Assembly: GCF_900573885.1 (NCBI RefSeq)
Contig: NZ_UPSE01000533.1
Span: 62,001-126,000 of the forward strand
Reading direction: 5' to 3'
Length of the DNA: 64,000 bases
Origin: Pseudomonas viridiflava
GTDB taxonomy: Bacteria > Pseudomonadota > Gammaproteobacteria > Pseudomonadales > Pseudomonadaceae
Positions 26,531-34,419 of this stretch are shown piece by piece; position 1 is the stretch's first letter; each line of letters starts with the position of its first letter. A model generated the notes under the pieces. The model saw only the letters and a list, made by a program, of their open reading frames with translations, was not told the origin of the DNA and ran no database searches. The translations under genes were made by a program, and so were the position numbers.

Positions 26531-27273
26531 GCCGATTGCAGCCCATCAAGTGCCCGGCGAATAGCCTGCACGGCAGCCACCGAGGCGGCGTTGTCGCCGT
26601 GCACGCACAGCGTGTCCACGCGCAGCTGCAAGGCGCTGCCGTCGCTGGCCATCAGAGGTTTGCCCTGCGCCAGATCAAGCGCCTGGGCCACGATGCGCTC
26701 GGGCTCGTGGTGCACCGCCCCCGGCAGATTTCGTGAAAGCAGATTGCCGGCGCCGTCATAGGCACGGTCGCTGAACGCCTCGAACCACAGCGGCACGTCA
26801 AACTCGGCCGCCAATGCCTCAGCCGGCGCGTTATCGGCGCGCGCCATCAGCATCAGGCGCAGGCCATCGCCATAGTTGGCCACTGCCTGGAATACGGCCC
26901 GCAACAGATCGGGGTTTTTCATCATGTCGTTGTACAGCGCGCCGTGGGGTTTCACGTATTCCACTTGAGCACCTTGCGCCCGACAGATGCCGGCGAGCGC
27001 GCCGATCTGGTAGTGCAGCAGGTCGATGACTTCTTGCGGGGAACAGGCCATGGAACGGCGGCCGAAGCCGACCAGATCCGGGTACGCCGGGTGGGCGCCT
27101 ATGCGAACCTTGTGTTGCAGCGCCAGGGCCACGGTGGCGCGCATGGTGCCGGGGTCGCCGGCGTGGTAGCCGCAGGCGATGTTGGCGCAGTCGATAAAGG
27201 GCATGACGTCGGCGTCAAGGCCCATGGACCAGGCGCCGAAGCTTTCGCCCATGTCGCAGTTGAGTAGGACCAC
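26527..27273 (-). CDS. pxpA: 5-oxoprolinase subunit PxpA
   Basis: 248 residues of the LamB/YcsF family: [12 protein letters not shown] at the start, [27 protein letters not shown] and [11 protein letters not shown] contain the conserved Asp, His and Glu residues of the active site. It carries out the hydrolytic step of 5-oxoproline cleavage. The start is a GTG at 27273 with only a weak GGA upstream. It is the first gene of pxpABC. A transporter or regulator, often found with these genes, is absent. Confidence 0.93.
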   Translation of the reverse strand: MVLLNCDMGESFGAWSMGLDADVMPFIDCANIACGYHAGDPGTMRATVALALQHKVRIGAHPAYPDLVGFGRRSMACSPQEVIDLLHYQIGALAGICRAQGAQVEYVKPHGALYNDMMKNPDLLRAVFQAVANYGDGLRLMLMARADNAPAEALAAEFDVPLWFEAFSDRAYDGAGNLLSRNLPGAVHHEPERIVAQALDLAQGKPLMASDGSALQLRVDTLCVHGDNAASVAAVQAIRRALDGLQSA

Positions 27274-27363
27274 GGTTGTTTTCCGGGCGGGATGGGGAAG
27301 GTGGAAGCGTCGCTTAGTGGGGGCGCTGGATCAAGGGGTGCTGGATATTTGCTGAGGCCTCGG

Positions 27364-27474
27364 CCCTCTCCCCCGGCCCCTCTCCCGCAAGCGGGCGAGG
27401 GGTGCAAAACACAATAGAGCCCCACCGCAGACCAGTCCCCTCTCCCGCTTGCGGGAGAGGGTTAGGGAGAGGGA
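27364..27474. repeat. CCCTCTCC-type repeat, copy 2
   Basis: The same inverted structure as at 14286, with CTCCCGCAAGCGGGCGAGGG on the left and CTCTCCCGCTTGCGGGAGAG on the right. It separates pxpA from the downstream end of the PotF-like gene. Confidence 0.85.
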
Positions 27475-27495
27475 GCGCTTTCAAACCGGACGCCC

Positions 27496-28593
27496 CTACT
27501 TCCCCGTCTTGACCCTCGTCCACGTCCGCGTCCTCAACCGCTCCAACGCCGGCGGCAGCATCTCCAAGCTGTACAACTTCGCCTGCATCTGCGCCGACGG
27601 ATACACGTTGGGGTTATTGCGCAACGCCGGGCTGATCAAGTCGTCTGCGGCCTTGTTGGGATTGGCATACGCCACGTAATCAGAAATCGGCGCGACCACC
27701 TCTGGGCGCAGCAGGTAATTGATAAAGGCGTGTACCTCGTCGACGTTCTGCGCGTCACGGGGGATGGCGAGTACGTCGAACCAGGCGGCAGTGCCTTCTT
27801 TGGGGATGCGGTATTCGATCTTGATGCCGTTCTTCGCCTCCTCCGCCCGCGCCGCCGCCTGCATGGCGCCGCCGGACCAGGCCAGTGCCACGCAGATGTC
27901 ACCATTGGCCAGGTCGGCGACAAATTTCGACGAGTTGAAATAGGTGATCGACGGGCGCAGTTTGTTCAGGTGCGCTTCGGCCTTTTTGTAGTCGTCAGGG
28001 TTGTGGCTGTTGGGCGACAGACCGAGGTATTGCAGCACCTCGGGAATGACCTCGGTCGGCGCATCCAGATACGCCACGCCGCACTGTTTGAGCTTGGCGA
28101 GAATCTCCGGGTTGAACAGCAGGTCCCACGAGTCCAGCGGTGCATCGTCGCCGAGAATGGCTTTGACCTTGTCGACGTTGTAGGCGATGCCGTTGGTGCC
28201 CCACATGTAAGGCACCACGTACTGGTTGCCGGGGTCTTTGCCGGCCAGAACCTTGAGTAGTTCCGGGTTGAGGTTCTTCCAGTTCGGCAGCTTGCTCTTG
28301 TCGAGCTTCTGGAACACCTGGGCCTTCATGTAGTTGGGCAGAAAGCTGTCGCTGGGCACCACCAGGTCGTAGCCCGAATGGCCGGAAAGCAGTTTCGCTT
28401 CGAGCACTTCGTTGCTGTCGTACACGTCGTACTTGGGCTCGATGCCGGTTTCCTGTTTGAAGCCTTTGAGGGTGTCCGGGCCGATGTAGTCGAACCAGTT
28501 GTAGATGCGCACCACCGGTTCGGCTGCCATCACCGTCGCGCTGGCGAGCAGGCTGGCACTGGCGACCAGGCTGAGAATCTTATGCCGACGCAT
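27496..28593 (-). CDS. Periplasmic polyamine-binding protein, PotF/SpuD-like
   Basis: 365 residues from the ATG at 28593, preceded by GGAGGT. A signal peptide (HKILSLVASASLLASATVMA) is followed by PVVRIYNWFDYIGPDTLKGF and YDVYDSNEVLEAKLLSGHSG, the hallmark of PotF/SpuD/SpuE spermidine or putrescine receptors. The Trp and Asp/Glu residues of the ligand pocket are seen in NWFDYIG and VPYMWGTNGIAYN. Its start lies inside the end of the acetylpolyamine amidohydrolase gene (14-base overlap), so both are translated together. No ABC permease genes are present, so it must use a transporter encoded elsewhere. Confidence 0.9.
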   Translation of the reverse strand: MRRHKILSLVASASLLASATVMAAEPVVRIYNWFDYIGPDTLKGFKQETGIEPKYDVYDSNEVLEAKLLSGHSGYDLVVPSDSFLPNYMKAQVFQKLDKSKLPNWKNLNPELLKVLAGKDPGNQYVVPYMWGTNGIAYNVDKVKAILGDDAPLDSWDLLFNPEILAKLKQCGVAYLDAPTEVIPEVLQYLGLSPNSHNPDDYKKAEAHLNKLRPSITYFNSSKFVADLANGDICVALAWSGGAMQAAARAEEAKNGIKIEYRIPKEGTAAWFDVLAIPRDAQNVDEVHAFINYLLRPEVVAPISDYVAYANPNKAADDLISPALRNNPNVYPSAQMQAKLYSLEMLPPALERLRTRTWTRVKTGK

Positions 28594-29632
28594 GGGCGAC
28601 CTCCGCTTCATAGCCCTGCAGCACGTTGACGGCGTTTACGCCGATGGCTTCCACGGCATAGCCGCCTTCCATCACAAACAAGGTCGGCAGGCCGAGGGCG
28701 GCGATGCGCTTGCCCATGCTCAGGTAGTCCGGCGAGTCGAGTTTGAACTGGGAAATGGGGTCGTCTTTGTAGGTGTCTACGCCCAAAGACACCACCAGCA
28801 CGTCCGGCGCATACGCGGCAATTTTGTCGCAGGCGTCATTCAGCGCCGTGCTCCATTGCGCCCAGCCACTGCCGAGCGCCAGCGGGTAGTTGAAATTGCA
28901 GCCCGCGCCCTCGCCTCTGCCGGTTTCGTCGGCGTTGCCGAGAAAGTACGGGTATTCGTCCAGCGGGTCGCCGTGAATGGAGGCGAACAGTACATCGCCA
29001 CGTCCGTAGAAAATTTCCTGGGTGCCGTTGCCGTGGTGGTAATCGACGTCAAGGATCGCCACGCGTTTCGCGCCCTGGTCGAGGAACGCCTGGCTGGCGA
29101 TGGCGACGTTATTGAGGAAGCAGTAGCCGCCCATAAAGTCGCTGCCGGCGTGATGGCCCGGCGGCCGGCACAGTGCAAAGGCGGTGCGCGCGCCCTGGCG
29201 CATGTGGTCCTGGGCGGTGAGCGCAACTTGTGCAGCGCTGTAGATGGCTTGCCAGGTGCCGGCGGTAATCGGCGCCTCGGTATCAAAACAGTAATGCCCC
29301 AACTCGCCGATCAGGGCGCGGGGAATTGGTCCGTCGCGGCGCAGGCGACGACCGGGAAAGGTCGAGGGCAACAGGTCGCAGCTGTGCCCTTCTGCCGCCC
29401 AGCGTGCCCAGGCGTTTTGCAGAAAGGTCAGGTAAGCCGAGTCGTGCACGCGGGCGATCGGCGCCAGGCCGAAATCCTTCGGTTCGATCACCTCACCGAG
29501 GTTTTGTTGACGCACCCGCGCCAGCACCGTGTCGGCGCGGCTGGGCATCTCGAAACAGGGCTGCAGCTGGCCATCGACCAGTTCCGACTGGCCATGGTGA
29601 AGACGGTGATCGTCGCTGTACACAGTCAACAT
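28580..29632 (-). CDS. aphA: Acetylpolyamine amidohydrolase
   Basis: 350 residues from the ATG at 29632 (GAGGT upstream). It is a class II histone deacetylase homologue with the zinc and charge-relay motifs RPPGHHAGSD, DVDYHHGNGTQ, GVDTYKDDP and MEGGYAVEAIG. The family removes acetyl groups from acetylputrescine, acetylcadaverine or acetylspermidine, giving free polyamines. Order aphA then a polyamine-binding protein matches PA1409-PA1410 of P. aeruginosa. A REP element separates it from the AraC gene upstream. Confidence 0.92.
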   Translation of the reverse strand: MLTVYSDDHRLHHGQSELVDGQLQPCFEMPSRADTVLARVRQQNLGEVIEPKDFGLAPIARVHDSAYLTFLQNAWARWAAEGHSCDLLPSTFPGRRLRRDGPIPRALIGELGHYCFDTEAPITAGTWQAIYSAAQVALTAQDHMRQGARTAFALCRPPGHHAGSDFMGGYCFLNNVAIASQAFLDQGAKRVAILDVDYHHGNGTQEIFYGRGDVLFASIHGDPLDEYPYFLGNADETGRGEGAGCNFNYPLALGSGWAQWSTALNDACDKIAAYAPDVLVVSLGVDTYKDDPISQFKLDSPDYLSMGKRIAALGLPTLFVMEGGYAVEAIGVNAVNVLQGYEAEVAHASA

Positions 29633-29758
29633 GGGCACTACCTCATCAATGTTCTTGTGCCGGCATTGTGGACACGCAACCGCGCTGGCGAGAACGCTGG
29701 CAATGGCCAAAAGGGGATCGAAATGGCCAATCTGGTTGGCCGAATAAAGATCACAAGC

Positions 29759-29821
29759 TCGAGGCTAAAGCCTCTCCTACAGGACGGCTTCGGTTCCCTG
29801 TGGCAGCGGCTGCAGCCTCGA
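29759..29821. repeat. REP-type element upstream of aphA
   Basis: TCGAGGCTAAAGCCTCTCCT on the left and GGCTGCAGCCTCGA on the right form a decayed inverted pair of the GAGGCT family. It lies between aphA and the AraC gene. Confidence 0.65.
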
Positions 29822-29845
29822 TTCCTGCAAACGGGAGACTCGAAT

Positions 29846-30865
29846 CTAAACGCGAAAATAACTCGGCGGTTGCCCGCTCCAGCGCTGAAAAGCGTGGCGC
29901 AGGCCAGCGGTTTCGCTGAAGCCAAGCAGCTCGGCGATGCGGTAGATGGGCAGGTCGCCCTGTTGCAGCAACTCTTTGGCGCGGCTGAAACGCAATTCGT
30001 CGAGCAACTGCTGGTAGCTGGTGTGTTGCTGCTGCAAATAACGCCGCAGGCTGCGCGCCGAGCAGTTCATTTGGCGAGCCAGTTCGTCGAGCCCGGGCGG
30101 TTGCTGCAAGCGCTCGGCCAGCAGCCCGCGCACGCGCTCCAGCCAGGCGCGATTGGCGGCCAGTTCGGCGTTTTGCCGGCGGCATTGGTCGAGCATTTCC
30201 TGATGGGTGATCGGGTCGGCCAGCGGCAGCGGCTGGTCGAGCCAATGGGCAGCGAAACCAATGGCGTTGCGGGGCTGGTTGAAGTGCAGCGCGCAGGCAA
30301 ACCCGTCGCGGTAGGCCTGACGCCGCTCAGGGGTTTCGCTGTAGTCGAAATGCGCCGCCAGCAGGGGCAAGGGCTGGCCGAGCAGGTCAGCGCACACCAC
30401 CTTCAGCGAGGCCAGGCACAGCTCGACGTTGAATGGCCGCAGCGCTTCGTCTTCGCCATAGCCGGTGGCCACCAGCCAGGCAGTGTCGCCTTCGATACTC
30501 AAATTGAGGTTGAAGTAGGTGCCAAGCAGCACCGGGTAGCTCAGACCAATGCGCAGCGCTTGGCCAAAGCTCGGCGCCGAGAGCAGCGCGTAGCCGAGCA
30601 GACCGTAGGCCGAAATTCGCGTACGCACGCCTAATTGCAAGCCTAGCGCCGGCTGTGCGCTCAGGCGCACGGCGTTGGCGAACACCTGCTGTTCCTGGCC
30701 GGGGCCGATCAGACGCTTCATGCCGCGCAGGTCGTCGATGGAAATGCCGCTGCCTTCCAGCACCGCCTCGGCCGGGTGGCCGCTGGCTTGCAGCAGGCTC
30801 ACGGTAAGCGTCGACATATGCAGCGAGTTAAGCCACGACGAACGGGAAAACAGCGGCTCCGCCAT
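29846..30865 (-). CDS. AraC-family regulator near aphA
   Basis: 339 residues, OruR/ArgR-like arabinose-binding domain (RISAYGLLGYALLSAPSFGQ) and C-terminal HTH pair (LDELARQMNCSARSLRRYLQ, IYRIAELLGFSETAGLRHAF). It starts six bases past the aceK stop codon and so may be read from the aceK transcript, although its position upstream of aphA suggests it controls the polyamine genes. The inducer is unknown; acetylated polyamines or their precursors are possible. Confidence 0.85.
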   Translation of the reverse strand: MAEPLFSRSSWLNSLHMSTLTVSLLQASGHPAEAVLEGSGISIDDLRGMKRLIGPGQEQQVFANAVRLSAQPALGLQLGVRTRISAYGLLGYALLSAPSFGQALRIGLSYPVLLGTYFNLNLSIEGDTAWLVATGYGEDEALRPFNVELCLASLKVVCADLLGQPLPLLAAHFDYSETPERRQAYRDGFACALHFNQPRNAIGFAAHWLDQPLPLADPITHQEMLDQCRRQNAELAANRAWLERVRGLLAERLQQPPGLDELARQMNCSARSLRRYLQQQHTSYQQLLDELRFSRAKELLQQGDLPIYRIAELLGFSETAGLRHAFQRWSGQPPSYFRV

Positions 30866-30871
30866 GGGCCG

Positions 30872-32593
30872 TCAGTTCAGCTGTTCTTTGCGCCGATACG
30901 GGAACACGTCGATGACCTTGCCGTCGCGAATCGCGTCTTGAAGGCTTTTCCAATAGTCGGCTTTGTAGAGGTCGCCATGCAACTCGCTGAAGAGCTTGCG
31001 CTGACGCATGTCGGCGAACAGGAACGGCGGGAATTCCTCGGGGAATACATCCAGCGGCCCGATGGAATACCACGGCTCGGAGGACATTTCGTCCTCCGGA
31101 TAACGCGCCGGCGGAATCACGCGGAAGTTGGCTTCGGTGAGCGCGCAGATTTCGTCGTAGTCGTAAAACACCACGCGGCCGTGACGGGTGACGCCAAAGT
31201 TTTTCAGCAGCATGTCGCCGGGGAAAATATTCGCCGCCGCCAGTTGCTTGATGGCCAGGCCGTAGTCTTCCAGCGCTTCGAGCACCTGCGCTTCGTTGGC
31301 GTGTTCGAGGTAGATGTTCAGCGGCGTCATGCGCCGTTCGGTCCAGCAGTGGCGCACCAGCACGGTGTCGCCTTCCAGCTCCACGGTAGAGGGCGCCACT
31401 TCCAGCAGTTCGGCCAGGCACTCGGGGTCGAATTTGGCTTTGGGGAAACGGAAGTCGGCGAACTCCTGAGTGTCGGCCATGCGCCCTACCCGGTCGACGC
31501 TTTTCACCATGCGGTACTTCTCGATCACCGTGGCGCGGTCGACGTTTTTCGACGGCGAGAACTTGTCTTTGATGATTTTGAATACGGTGTTGAAGCCGGG
31601 CAGCGTAAACACGCTCATGACCATGCCGCGCACACCGGGCGCCATGATGAAGCGGTCATCGGTGTTGGCCAGGTGGTTGATCAACGCGCGATAAAACTCG
31701 GATTTGCCGTGCTTGTAAAAGCCGATCGAGGTGTACAGCTCGGCGACGTGCTTGCCCGGCAGAATGCGCTTGAGAAAGCCGACAAACTCCGCCGGAATCG
31801 CCACATCAACCATGAAGTACGAACGGGTGAACGAGAAGATGATCGACACTTCCGCTTCGTCGGTAATCAGTGCATCAATCTGGATGCCTCGCTCTTCACG
31901 GTGCAGCAACGGAATCACCAGCGGCCACTGTTCGTCGCGGGTGTAGATGCGCCCCACCAGATAGGCGCCTTTGTTGCGGTACAGCACCGAGGAAAACAGC
32001 TCGATGCACAGCGCCGGGTCTTTGCACACCCAGTCCGGCAGGTTGGCGCGCAGCTGGCCTTCCAGGCGCGCAAGGTCACGCGGCAGGTCTTCGTACGGCA
32101 CGCTGAACTGATAGTCGGTGAACACCTGCTCGAGCATGCCGGCCAGGTTCACTTGCGGCATGTACGTGCGGGTTTGCGCGCCGCGTTCGTGGCTGCGCAA
32201 GGAAGGCCGCGTGGTGTGAATGAACATGCAGCCGTCGCTGATCAGGTCGTGGCTGAACAGGCCGCAGAAAATCGAGTTGAACCAGGTTTCCGCCAGTTCG
32301 TCGTCGAAGCGGCTGTCGATCAGGTTGATGTACGCGCTTTTAACCAGCGGCCAGAGGTGCACGTCGAGCAGCACGTCATCGGCGTGAGCCTGGCGCAAAC
32401 GCAGGCTGACCTCGTGAACTTTCTCTTCATACAGATTGATGCGCGCGGCCGAGGCCTGCTGAATTTCCTGCCACTGCGCCTGCTCGAAGCGGGCGCGGGC
32501 GCCGTCGGTGATCTGTTTGAAATGCTCGCGATAGTCGTCGAAGCCGTCGAGGATCAACCGGGCGATATCGGCGGCGGGCCATTGCTGGGGCAT
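30872..32593 (-). CDS. aceK: Isocitrate dehydrogenase kinase/phosphatase
   Basis: 573 residues from the ATG at 32593. AceK phosphorylates and inactivates isocitrate dehydrogenase during growth on acetate or fatty acids, sending isocitrate to the glyoxylate shunt, and reverses it. Family blocks are seen throughout: [54 protein letters not shown] (Lys of the kinase ATP site), [20 protein letters not shown] and [12 protein letters not shown] (metal-binding Asp). Not in an aceBA operon here, as usual in Pseudomonas. Confidence 0.97.
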   Translation of the reverse strand: MPQQWPAADIARLILDGFDDYREHFKQITDGARARFEQAQWQEIQQASAARINLYEEKVHEVSLRLRQAHADDVLLDVHLWPLVKSAYINLIDSRFDDELAETWFNSIFCGLFSHDLISDGCMFIHTTRPSLRSHERGAQTRTYMPQVNLAGMLEQVFTDYQFSVPYEDLPRDLARLEGQLRANLPDWVCKDPALCIELFSSVLYRNKGAYLVGRIYTRDEQWPLVIPLLHREERGIQIDALITDEAEVSIIFSFTRSYFMVDVAIPAEFVGFLKRILPGKHVAELYTSIGFYKHGKSEFYRALINHLANTDDRFIMAPGVRGMVMSVFTLPGFNTVFKIIKDKFSPSKNVDRATVIEKYRMVKSVDRVGRMADTQEFADFRFPKAKFDPECLAELLEVAPSTVELEGDTVLVRHCWTERRMTPLNIYLEHANEAQVLEALEDYGLAIKQLAAANIFPGDMLLKNFGVTRHGRVVFYDYDEICALTEANFRVIPPARYPEDEMSSEPWYSIGPLDVFPEEFPPFLFADMRQRKLFSELHGDLYKADYWKSLQDAIRDGKVIDVFPYRRKEQLN

Positions 32594-32760
32594 AGAAAAC
32601 TCTCGGCAGTGAAGGTCGGCAGGTAAAGGTCGGCCGGTGAAGGAAAGCGGCAACAGACGCCGAGCTTAGCCAGATGCCGCGCCAAGAGAAAGCGGCGCGG
32701 CAAGAAAGTCATTTGTAGGAAAGAGAGAATATTGGGCAAACACAATTCATACGAGACAAA

Positions 32761-32775
32761 TGCTAACAATTCTCG
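32761..32775. promoter_or_regulatory. Candidate Fur box upstream of fecI-like gene
   Basis: TGCTAACAATTCTCG matches the 7-1-7 Fur consensus (TGATAATnATTATCA) at 10 of 14 positions. It lies about 47 bases before the sigma factor start, in an AT-rich stretch. A Fur-controlled start would be usual for an iron surface-signalling system. Confidence 0.45.
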
Positions 32776-32821
32776 ATAACATCGCCGCGCCCTGCTCCAC
32801 CGGTTAGCCAAAAGGACGCCC

Positions 32822-33373
32822 ATGTCTCGCCGTAAACCCGACCCCGAAGAAGCGCAAACCTATCGCGGCTTCTATGCGGACATCCTGCATTACCTGCGCA
32901 AACGCACGGATAACGCCAGCGATGCGGCCGACATGACCCAGGATGTGTTCACCCAATGGCTGGGCTATCGCGACCAGGCCAGCGTGGAACAGCCCCGCGC
33001 GTTTCTGTTCCAGATGGCGCGCAACTTGCTGCGTGACCACTGGCGCAAGCAAAAGGTGCGGCACTCGGTATTTGCCGAGCACCTGGCGCAACCCAGCGAC
33101 GTCGAGGTGCATGTGACGCCCTTACACAGCAACGAGCCGCTTGCCCGCGCCCAGCAACAACAGCACCTGGAACGCCTGAGCGAGGTGCTCGACGAACTAT
33201 CGCCGCGCCGTCGCGAAGCCCTTATGCTGCACCGCTTTGATGGCCTCAGTCAGGCGCAGATCGCCGACCGCATGGGAATTTCCGTAAGCATGGTGGAAAA
33301 ACACATCGCCTTCGCCCTGCTGCATTGCAAGCGCCGGCTGGAGCAGGATCACGGCAAGGAGCCGGGGCAATGA
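32822..33373 (+). CDS. FecI-type ECF sigma factor
   Basis: 183 residues. Region 2 is seen as YRGFYADILHYLRKRTDNAS and ADMTQDVFTQWLGYRDQ with QPRAFLFQMARNLLRDHWRK; region 4 as RRREALMLHRFDGLSQAQIADRMGISVSMVEKHI. The Iron-starvation type sigma factor directs RNA polymerase to the receptor promoter when FecR transmits the signal. AAGGA precedes the ATG. Its TGA overlaps the ATG of the FecR-like gene. The order sigma, antisigma, receptor is that of HxuI-HxuR-HxuA and Fec systems. Confidence 0.93.
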   Translation: MSRRKPDPEEAQTYRGFYADILHYLRKRTDNASDAADMTQDVFTQWLGYRDQASVEQPRAFLFQMARNLLRDHWRKQKVRHSVFAEHLAQPSDVEVHVTPLHSNEPLARAQQQQHLERLSEVLDELSPRRREALMLHRFDGLSQAQIADRMGISVSMVEKHIAFALLHCKRRLEQDHGKEPGQ

Positions 33374-34308
33374 ACGCGCCAGTGGAACCCATGCGCGACG
33401 ACAGCGTCGACGCCCAGGCCGCCGAGTGGTTCAGCCGCAACCGCGGCGCCAACCCCGACCCGCACGCCTTCGCCCAATGGCTGGCCGAGCCTGCACACGC
33501 CCGGGCCTATGCCGAGTTCGAAGCGTTGTGGGCAGAACTGGGCGTGTTGCGTAGCGCCGCGGCGCCCGCTCGCCGTTCACGGGGCTGGCGACCGGCATTG
33601 GCTGTGGCCGCCGCCCTGCTGTGCGCCTTGCTGGCAATGAACCTGGGCGCGCCGCAAACCCTGTTTAACCAACAGATTGCCGCGCAGGCCAAAGGCGTGC
33701 GTGACATCCAGCTGCCCGACGGCAGCACGCTCTACGTCAACGCCAACACCCGCCTGCGCGTGGACTTCACAGCGCACCGGCGCGACATTCACCTGCTGCA
33801 AGGCCAACTCTACATCGACGTGGCGCCCGACAAGGAACGGCCGCTGTGGGTGCATTCCGGCGAGGCGCAGGTGCGTGTGGTCGGCACCGGTTTCGACGTG
33901 CGTCGCGGCCAGCGGCAACTGGTGGTCACGGTTGCCCATGGTCAGGTGGCGCTGATTCCGACACCCGACGCAGCGCCCACCCTGCTGACTGCCCAGCAAC
34001 GCGCCAGCTTCGACTACCGCAGCGGCCGCCTGCAGCAAAGCCAACTGGATGCCGCACAGGTGGCCGATTGGCGCAGCGGACATTTGTCATTTCGCAACCG
34101 GGACCTCGCCAGCCTGGTGGATGAATTGGCGCTCTACCGCAATCAGCCGGTGCAGTTGAGCGATCCGGCACTGGCCAGCTACACGGTTTCCGGCAGCCTC
34201 GACGTGAACGACCCTGATGCCTTGCTGCGCGCGCTGCCTGCGCTGCTTCCCGTTAGAACGGTGATTCTTGGCGACGGACGCGCCAGGATCGAACCACGCA
34301 AAAAATAA
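33370..34308 (+). CDS. FecR-type antisigma/signal transducer
   Basis: 312 residues from the ATG at 33370. The N-terminal DUF4880 cytoplasmic domain (AAEWFSRNRGANPDPHAFAQWLAEP) binds the sigma factor. A single membrane helix follows (about 77-97, PALAVAAALLCALLAMNLGA), then the FecR periplasmic domain (GVRDIQLPDGSTLYVNANTR) and the STN-like C-terminus that contacts the receptor. The gene is translationally coupled to the sigma factor by ATGA. Confidence 0.93.
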   Translation: MNAPVEPMRDDSVDAQAAEWFSRNRGANPDPHAFAQWLAEPAHARAYAEFEALWAELGVLRSAAAPARRSRGWRPALAVAAALLCALLAMNLGAPQTLFNQQIAAQAKGVRDIQLPDGSTLYVNANTRLRVDFTAHRRDIHLLQGQLYIDVAPDKERPLWVHSGEAQVRVVGTGFDVRRGQRQLVVTVAHGQVALIPTPDAAPTLLTAQQRASFDYRSGRLQQSQLDAAQVADWRSGHLSFRNRDLASLVDELALYRNQPVQLSDPALASYTVSGSLDVNDPDALLRALPALLPVRTVILGDGRARIEPRKK

Positions 34309-34331
34309 ATGCGAATATTTGTTATTCGCAT
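34309..34331. promoter_or_regulatory. Palindrome between fecR and receptor gene
   Basis: ATGCGAATA and TATTCGCAT form a perfect 9-base inverted repeat around TTTGT, directly after the fecR stop. It could be a weak stem-loop that reduces read-through, or an operator for the separate receptor promoter. The stem lacks a T-run. Confidence 0.5.
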
Positions 34332-34419
34332 ATGAGGGTTTTCTCCCGTGCCGCGTCTTCCTCCCGTCTGCATTGTCCGTGCAGGCCAATTTTTGGCATT
34401 TGCCACATTGGGGGAATTC

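Noticed and set aside
28505-30634. Plus-strand open frame of about 700 codons
   Set aside because: Antisense of aphA and the AraC gene; composition is rich in His, Gln and Arg with no motifs.
30776-32626. Plus-strand open frame of about 600 codons opposite aceK
   Set aside because: aceK matches its family along the whole length; the opposite frame has no start signals or motifs.
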